DNA from: CALINB01 sp938045325
GTDB lineage: Bacteria; Pseudomonadota; Alphaproteobacteria; Rhodospirillales; CALINB01
Assembly: GCA_038114465.1 (NCBI GenBank)
Contig: JAYNQW010000010.1
Coordinates: 1 to 64,000, forward strand
Reading direction: 5' to 3'
DNA length: 64,000 nt
Shown piece after piece: positions 59,005-64,000 of this stretch; position 1 is the stretch's first letter, and every line of letters starts with the position of its first letter. Made by a program: the position numbers and the translations under genes. A model generated the notes under the pieces. It saw nothing but the letters and a program-made list of their open reading frames with translations. It was not told the origin of the DNA and searched no databases.

Positions 59005-59625
59005 CTATTGATCCGCATCTGTGAGAAATTCGTAAAGGTTAAACAGCATACCGGCTGTAATGCCCCATATATAATAGTCTTCATAAGGCATAGCATAAAC
59101 ATGCCGTTCTTTCCCATGTTCTATGCGGATATGCCGTTGGTGGTTGTTTGGGTCCAAGAAAAAATGGAGCGGGACCTCAAAGGCTTCCGCGACTTCTTTA
59201 GGATCTAATTTTAATTCAATGGGCGGTCTTATTGCGGCGACAATCGGCGTGATTTTAAAATTGGTTCTGGCAATATAGTCATCAAGGTGACCAAGAATTT
59301 CGATCTGCTCACGCGGTAGCCCGACCTCTTCCTCAGTTTCCCGAAGCGCGGCATCTTCATATGATTGATCGAATTCTTCGACGCGGCCGCCAGGGAAACT
59401 AATTTGGCCAGCATGAACGGAGAGTGTGTCTGTCCGCTTTGTAAATAAAACGGTTATATCATCCGGCCGTTTTATTAAGGGGATCAAAACAGCCGCAGGC
59501 TTTAATTTGCTATGAATTTCTATATCAGGATTAAGGTCTCTATCGCCCCGATCTTTAGTGGTTGTATCGACAGATCGTTCGATAAAACGAGATCCAATCC
59601 AGGCTAAATCAATTGTCATATTCAC
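59005..59625 (-). CDS. NUDIX hydrolase, CoA-pyrophosphatase type
   Basis: The Nudix box GGRVEEFDQSYEDAALRETEEEVG is preceded by VLFTKRTDTLSVHAGQISFPGG, the additional motif of CoA pyrophosphatases (NudL/Pcd). It probably hydrolyses CoA or its oxidised forms. Length 206 is typical. The gene starts with GTG at 59625, overlapping the DUF1285 stop as GTGA; an ATG is two codons further in. It belongs to the DUF1285-NUDIX-DUF6111-cca operon. Confidence 0.9.
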   Translation of the reverse strand: MNMTIDLAWIGSRFIERSVDTTTKDRGDRDLNPDIEIHSKLKPAAVLIPLIKRPDDITVLFTKRTDTLSVHAGQISFPGGRVEEFDQSYEDAALRETEEEVGLPREQIEILGHLDDYIARTNFKITPIVAAIRPPIELKLDPKEVAEAFEVPLHFFLDPNNHQRHIRIEHGKERHVYAMPYEDYYIWGITAGMLFNLYEFLTDADQ

Positions 59626-60221
59626 ACCGAGTCACGCTCGTCATCGGTCTGTAATTTCCCAAGCGGAAAAAAAGAATTACTACTCCAAATACCATAATAT
59701 ATTTCGTCATTATGTGGGGCCTCGACGCCCAGTTCGACGAGTTCGTAATAAACCGGCCTTGAGAGCCGCGCCCGGATACCCTCCCGCAGCTTTACGTAAG
59801 GAGCGGGCTCAGCCGTTTTTGGATCAAATTCAACCTCCAAAGGGTGCTCGGTACTAATCGTCACGGTTTCGTCAATATTTGTTCGAACGGTCAATTTTTG
59901 GTGAGGGCCAGGTTCCTCGATGAACAACTCTACGGCTAAAAATGGCGCATCTTCGACCTGAATTCGGGCTTTTTCCACAGGGGTGATAAGCCAAAAATCG
60001 CCCGATTCATCCCTTTTTAGAACAGAGGCAAAAAGCTTAACTAACTCTTGGCGGCCTATCGGAGAACCGTGATAATACCATATGCCGTTACGGTCGATAC
60101 GCATATCAATATCGCCGCACAGCATGGGGCCTAAAGAAGCCCCGGCTTCTTGAATCGGAGAGGATGCGATCACATCTTTAGGAGATTGCGACTCACCGCT
60201 TTTCTGCGAAGGGTTCTTCAT
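59622..60221 (-). CDS. DUF1285 domain protein
   Basis: The protein has DMRIDRNGIWYYHGSPIGRQELVKLFASVLKRDESGDFWLITPVEKARIQVEDAPFLA, the DUF1285 signature, followed by a beta-rich half (TVRTNIDETVTISTEHPLEVEFDP). The function is unknown. It starts 40 bp from the divergent moxR gene and is translationally coupled to the NUDIX gene. Position before NUDIX and cca is common in alphaproteobacteria. Confidence 0.88.
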   Translation of the reverse strand: MKNPSQKSGESQSPKDVIASSPIQEAGASLGPMLCGDIDMRIDRNGIWYYHGSPIGRQELVKLFASVLKRDESGDFWLITPVEKARIQVEDAPFLAVELFIEEPGPHQKLTVRTNIDETVTISTEHPLEVEFDPKTAEPAPYVKLREGIRARLSRPVYYELVELGVEAPHNDEIYYGIWSSNSFFPLGKLQTDDERDSV

Positions 60222-60261
60222 GTGACTGTGTCATCGGATATATTATTACGGAGTAACGAAC

Positions 60262-61284
60262 GTGAGTATTGAGCTTAAAGACAAAGATAATGCTCATTTG
60301 GAGGATTCAACGCAACTGATTGCGCGTGTTGATCAGCTGGGTGAGAGTATCAAAAAGGTGAGGGAGAGTATTGGCCGGATTATTTTCGGCCAAACAGAGG
60401 TGATTGAGGAAACTCTCGTTACGATTTTTGCAGGCGGCCATATGCTGCTCATTGGCGTGCCGGGCCTTGGAAAAACCAGGCTGGTCGAGACATTGGGTAC
60501 TGTTCTAGGGCTCAACGATAAACGGGTTCAATTCACGCCTGATCTAATGCCAGCGGATATCCTTGGTTCCGAGGTCCTTGAAGAGACGGAATCAGGGCGC
60601 CGGTCGTTTCGTTTTATTGAAGGCCCGGTTTTTTGTCAGCTTTTGATGGCTGATGAAATTAACCGGGCGAGCCCGAGGACACAGTCAGCTCTTTTGCAGG
60701 CCATGCAGGAGCAGAAAATATCGATTGCAGGCCATTATCATAACTTGCCCCGTCCTTTCCATGTTCTTGCAACGCAAAACCCTTTGGAACAAGAGGGAAC
60801 GTATCCATTACCGGAGGCCCAACTTGACCGGTTCTTGATGCAGATTGACATCGACTACCCGTCTTTAGATGCAGAGCGTCAAATTTTGGTATCAACAACG
60901 GGTTCGATTGTTGAAGAGCCGGTTAAGGTATTTGACGATCATTCGTTGATCGAAGCGCAGGAATTAGTGCGTCATATCCCCGTTGGGGAAAGCGTGATGG
61001 AAGCGATTTTGACTTTGGTCCGCGAAGGCCGGCCAGAATCGAGCAACCTGCCGGCAGTGCAGGAACATGTTTCTTGGGGGCCCGGACCGCGGGCCAGCCA
61101 AGCTTTAATGCTCGGTGTGCGGGCCCGTGCCGTCATTGAAGGCCGGTTGTCGCCGTCGATTGATGACGTGATTGCGTTGTCTCATCCAATTTTAAGACAT
61201 CGGATGGCATTAACGTTTGCTGCACGGGCAGAAGGAATAACAATCGGTCAGATCATCGACCAATTATGCGAACGATTTAACTAG
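60262..61284 (+). CDS. MoxR-family AAA+ ATPase
   Basis: The 340-residue protein carries Walker A (LLIGVPGLGKTRLVE), Walker B (LMADEINRASPRTQSALLQAMQE), sensor LATQNPLEQEGTYPLPEAQLDRF and the AAA lid domain. MoxR ATPases act with VWA-containing partners as chaperones for cofactor or metal insertion or stress. The DUF58 and DUF4159-like genes downstream are the usual partners. GGAG lies before the GTG start. Confidence 0.94.
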   Translation: MSIELKDKDNAHLEDSTQLIARVDQLGESIKKVRESIGRIIFGQTEVIEETLVTIFAGGHMLLIGVPGLGKTRLVETLGTVLGLNDKRVQFTPDLMPADILGSEVLEETESGRRSFRFIEGPVFCQLLMADEINRASPRTQSALLQAMQEQKISIAGHYHNLPRPFHVLATQNPLEQEGTYPLPEAQLDRFLMQIDIDYPSLDAERQILVSTTGSIVEEPVKVFDDHSLIEAQELVRHIPVGESVMEAILTLVREGRPESSNLPAVQEHVSWGPGPRASQALMLGVRARAVIEGRLSPSIDDVIALSHPILRHRMALTFAARAEGITIGQIIDQLCERFN

Positions 61285-61306
61285 CAACTGTTGAGCGGGA
61301 AAACTC

Positions 61307-62185
61307 ATGGCAAGCCGTCCCGACGTATATCATAGGGCGGAAGAGCTGGCGGCAGGATTGCCGCCGCTCTTGGTATCGGCCAATCGGGTCGCTGCGACGA
61401 TTTCTCAAGGCGTTCATGGCCGGCGGCGCGTTGGCCAAGGCGAGACATTTTGGCAGTTTCGCCAATATCATCCTAGCGATTCCGTTCATCAAATTGACTG
61501 GCGGCAATCGGCGAAAACTCAACCTGTATTTGTTCGTCAAACTGAGTGGGAAGCTGCTCAATGCGTTTGGATTTGGCGGGATGCGTCAGGTTCAATGGAT
61601 TACCGGTCGCGTCGGCGATTGCCGTTAAAATCGGAGCGGGCAGATTTATTGTCGTTGGCTCTTGCATCGCTTCTCATTCGTGGTGGTGAATATGTTGCGT
61701 TGCTCGGTGCGGAAAACGGTCCTGCGACGGGGCGTAGCGCCTTAAACCAAATGGCGTTGACCATAGAACACAATCAGCTGCCTCGCGGTAGTGTGCCGCC
61801 TTTGCAACGGGTGCCCCGGTATGCCCGCATGGTCTTGTTCAGTGATTTTTTCACGCCATTGGAAGAGATTAAGTCGGCGATTGAGCCATATGCAAACGGT
61901 GGTGTACGGGGGCATATCATTCAAGTTTTAGATCCAGCTGAAGAAAAGTTGCCTTTTAAAGGCCGAATTCGTTTTGTCGGCATGGAAAACGAAGGCGATG
62001 TTCTTTTTGGCCGCGTTGAGGGTGTGCGTGAAAATTATGGGAAAACTTTTGAAAATCACCGTGCCGGTTTGGATGCACTGGTGCGGACAGCCGGCTGGAC
62101 GATGACGACGCACCGGACGGATAAATCACCGGAATCGATTTTGTTGCCTTTGTATTTGCTGCTTTCTGAATCGGTAGGGCACTAA
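61307..62185 (+). CDS. DUF58 domain protein (VWA-like)
   Basis: The 292-residue protein has QGVHGRRRVGQGETFWQFRQYHPSDSVHQIDWRQSAKTQ, the DUF58 signature, and DASGSMDYRS, a MIDAS-type DxSxS motif of von Willebrand A folds. DUF58 proteins partner MoxR ATPases; their exact role is unsettled. It lies 22 bp after moxR. The next gene starts 2 bp after its stop. Confidence 0.92.
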   Translation: MASRPDVYHRAEELAAGLPPLLVSANRVAATISQGVHGRRRVGQGETFWQFRQYHPSDSVHQIDWRQSAKTQPVFVRQTEWEAAQCVWIWRDASGSMDYRSRRRLPLKSERADLLSLALASLLIRGGEYVALLGAENGPATGRSALNQMALTIEHNQLPRGSVPPLQRVPRYARMVLFSDFFTPLEEIKSAIEPYANGGVRGHIIQVLDPAEEKLPFKGRIRFVGMENEGDVLFGRVEGVRENYGKTFENHRAGLDALVRTAGWTMTTHRTDKSPESILLPLYLLLSESVGH

Positions 62186-62187
62186 AA

Positions 62188-64000
62188 GTGTTTTCGTTTG
62201 GCGCACTTTCATTTGTTTCTCCTTGGCTTTTGTTGGCGCTGATCAGTTTGCCGGCGCTATGGTGGCTATTGCGGATTACTCCTCCGGCACCTGCTGAAAT
62301 TGCATTTCCACCCATCCGTTTATTAATGAAAATTATATCGCATGAAGAAAGTGCGGCTCGCTCGCCTCTTTGGCTTATTCTGCTTCGTCTCAGTATTATT
62401 GCGGCTATTATTTTAGGTGCGGCTCAACCACTATGGAACGCTGCGGCTTCACTTGATGGCCGTGGCCCGTTCGTTATTGTTGTTAATGACGGTTGGACAT
62501 CGGCTGTAGATTGGCCGGCGCGTCAATCAAGGATGTCCAGCTTGGTCGAGCAGGCCGGCCGGGAAAAGCGCCTTGTCCTCTTTGTTGCAACGGCTCCGGT
62601 TGAAACACAGGGTAAAGCAAAACCATTACAGCTGATGTCGCCCTCTGAAGCCCGTAAGGTTGCATCAAGCCTTCGTCCCAAGCCGTGGCGTGTTGATTTA
62701 ACGAAGGCTTTTAACCGGCTTAATGATTTTGACCGGACGTCAATCAAAGAATCAGGCCACGTCTTTTGGCTCAATAACGGATTAAAGACGCCTGGATCGG
62801 ATAAGCTTTTATCGAAATTAAAGGAATTTGGCCCGGTCACGGTGATTTCAGATGAATTAACGGACCGGGCGATGATTTTGCAGCAACCTCTGGCTAAAGG
62901 GAATGTCCTTGAATTTGACGTCGTCCGTCCTCATGACAGGGGTTCCGATGTGCAGTGGTTGCGCGCCGTTGCGAAAGACGGCCGGCTGCTCGCCCGGGAG
63001 TCATTCGTTTTTTCGCCTGAAAAAAACACGGCAACGATTTCGATCAAGCTTCCAACGGAACTCCGAAATAAATTATCCCGTTTGGAACTTGAGCGCCAAA
63101 ATACAGCCGGTTCGGTATTTTTGCTTGATGAACGCTGGCGCCGGCGCCCTGTCGGGCTGATAGACCGTGCCGGTGTGGTTGCACGTCAGCCGTTATTGCA
63201 TGAACTGTATTATCTTGAACGGGCGCTAACCCCTTTCACTGAAGTTCGCAAAGAAAGCTTCGAAAATTTACTGCGCCGTGAACTGGCCGTCCTTATCCTT
63301 GCTGATACCGGCGGGCTGCAAGCGAAGGAATTGGAAAAATTTCAGGCTTGGATCAAGCGGGGCGGTATTTTAATTCGCTTTTCCGGTCCTCGGCTGGCAG
63401 CGGATCCGGATAAATTATTACCCGTTAAATTAAGGGTTGGTGACCGTGTGATGGGCGGGGCCATGTCTTGGAGCCAGCCTGCGACATTAAAAGCATTTGA
63501 CGACAAGAGCCCTTTCACCGGCCTTCAAATACCGGATGATGTTTTCGTTCAACGTCAGGTGCTCGCTCAGCCTGCCTTGGATTTAGACAAAAAAACATGG
63601 GCACGTTTGAGCGATGGTACGCCGTTGGTGACGGCTCAACGTCAAGGGCAGGGGTGGTTGATTTTGATACATACAACGGCAAATACGTCATGGTCTAATT
63701 TGCCGTTGTCTGGCTTGTTTGTTTCAATGCTGCGGCGGATTGTCGCTTTGAGCCAAGGCACGGTAGCCCATAAAGACGGACCACCGTTATCTCCTCTTAG
63801 AGTGATCGATGGATTTGGCAAGCTGCAAAAACCTCAGCCGCATGTGTTGCCGATTATAAGCACAGAATTTGAGCAGGCCAAAATTGGGCCAAAACACCCC
63901 CCTGGCTTTTACGGTGCTAAATCCTCAAGGAGGGCCTTAAATTTATCACCGACGATTGAGGAGCCTCTTGCCTTAGAAGAATTGCCCCGTTGGGTTCGTG
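62188..64000 (+). CDS. BatA/DUF4159-like membrane protein, cut by window end
   Basis: A GTG at 62188 opens a frame that runs without a stop to the window edge (604 codons seen). Residues 1-90 match the BatA-type N-terminus: FGALSFVSPWLLLALISLPALWWLL and a second segment LWLILLRLSIIAAIILGAAQPLW. A VWA-like region follows (GPFVIVVNDGWTSA). Later VLILADTGGLQAKELEKFQAWIKRGGILIRFSGPRLA resembles a glutamine-amidotransferase-like fold. Full-length alphaproteobacterial members are ~900 residues with DUF4159 at the end, not visible here. It is third in the moxR cluster. Confidence 0.85.
   Translation, partial: MFSFGALSFVSPWLLLALISLPALWWLLRITPPAPAEIAFPPIRLLMKIISHEESAARSPLWLILLRLSIIAAIILGAAQPLWNAAASLDGRGPFVIVVNDGWTSAVDWPARQSRMSSLVEQAGREKRLVLFVATAPVETQGKAKPLQLMSPSEARKVASSLRPKPWRVDLTKAFNRLNDFDRTSIKESGHVFWLNNGLKTPGSDKLLSKLKEFGPVTVISDELTDRAMILQQPLAKGNVLEFDVVRPHDRGSDVQWLRAVAKDGRLLARESFVFSPEKNTATISIKLPTELRNKLSRLELERQNTAGSVFLLDERWRRRPVGLIDRAGVVARQPLLHELYYLERALTPFTEVRKESFENLLRRELAVLILADTGGLQAKELEKFQAWIKRGGILIRFSGPRLAADPDKLLPVKLRVGDRVMGGAMSWSQPATLKAFDDKSPFTGLQIPDDVFVQRQVLAQPALDLDKKTWARLSDGTPLVTAQRQGQGWLILIHTTANTSWSNLPLSGLFVSMLRRIVALSQGTVAHKDGPPLSPLRVIDGFGKLQKPQPHVLPIISTEFEQAKIGPKHPPGFYGAKSSRRALNLSPTIEEPLALEELPRWVR

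Noticed and set aside
1..64000. CRISPR arrays, insertion sequences, prophage or integrase genes
   Set aside because: No regularly spaced repeats, transposase motifs or phage genes were seen; the only dense repeats are coding (rplU tail, acidic tails).

Overview
This window looks like a chromosomal segment of a free-living, aerobic, Gram-negative alphaproteobacterium, probably Rhodospirillales-like and possibly marine. This is inferred from gene content, not from a search. The evidence is the order rplU-rpmA-obgE-proB-proA-nadD-rsfS-rlmH-gpmI-envC-ctpA-rppH, a cytochrome bc1 operon beside hemF, lgt followed by a MidA-type methyltransferase and pgeF, DUF6111/DUF1285 proteins, a MoxR-DUF58-DUF4159 cluster and a tripartite tricarboxylate (TctBCA) transporter. 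Base composition and codon use look even throughout. I see no insertion sequence, prophage, CRISPR array or integrase.

Layout. 0-2 kb: the 5' part of a tRNA-Ser(CGA), a HugZ-like haem/flavin protein and a CapA-like protein, all on the minus strand. 2.1-14.4 kb: a long plus-strand housekeeping run covering ribosomal proteins, Obg GTPase, proline and NAD synthesis, ribosome silencing and 23S methylation, glycolysis, cell-wall hydrolase control and RppH. 14.6-17.7 kb: a compact accessory cluster of a TauD-type dioxygenase, a cupin, a double cupin and a BadI/MenB-like crotonase. 17.9-26.1 kb: TerC, a pteridine-reductase-like SDR with folB, a 357-bp AT-rich spacer with DnaA-box-like sites, then uvrC, pgsA, molybdenum-cofactor genes (mobB, moeA, moaD, moaE) and a LOG-family protein. 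26.2-29.2 kb: ilvE and a two-component system.

29.3-38.4 kb is the most unusual region. It holds an enolase-superfamily enzyme, a citrate-synthase-like protein with a catalytic His replaced by Gln, an acyl-CoA carboxyltransferase with a stand-alone biotin carrier but no biotin carboxylase, the TctB-TctC-TctA uptake system, a TetR regulator and a second TauD-type dioxygenase. I read it as a probable uptake and assimilation island for an organic acid. The substrate cannot be determined from sequence.

38.5-49.6 kb: carbonic anhydrase, proC, ubiK, hldD, lgt, midA, pgeF, a duplicated-domain lipoprotein, prs, rplY, pth and ychF. 49.8-53.2 kb: two tandem dienelactone hydrolases, then mtnP-mtnA of methylthioadenosine salvage. 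53.2-60.2 kb: petABC (minus strand), trmL-hemF, then cca, DUF6111, a CoA-type NUDIX hydrolase and DUF1285 (minus strand). 60.2-64 kb: MoxR ATPase, a DUF58 protein and a large membrane-anchored BatA/DUF4159-like protein cut by the window end.

Most genes are standard and well supported. The points most worth follow-up are the altered citrate-synthase-like enzyme, the carboxyltransferase/biotin-carrier pair without a biotin carboxylase, the dioxygenase-cupin-crotonase cluster, the paired hairpins between tctC and tctA, the lipoprotein with an internal duplication and a C11 tract, and the apparent absence of a canonical start codon for rsfS. All family calls are by recognition of motifs; no database search was possible.
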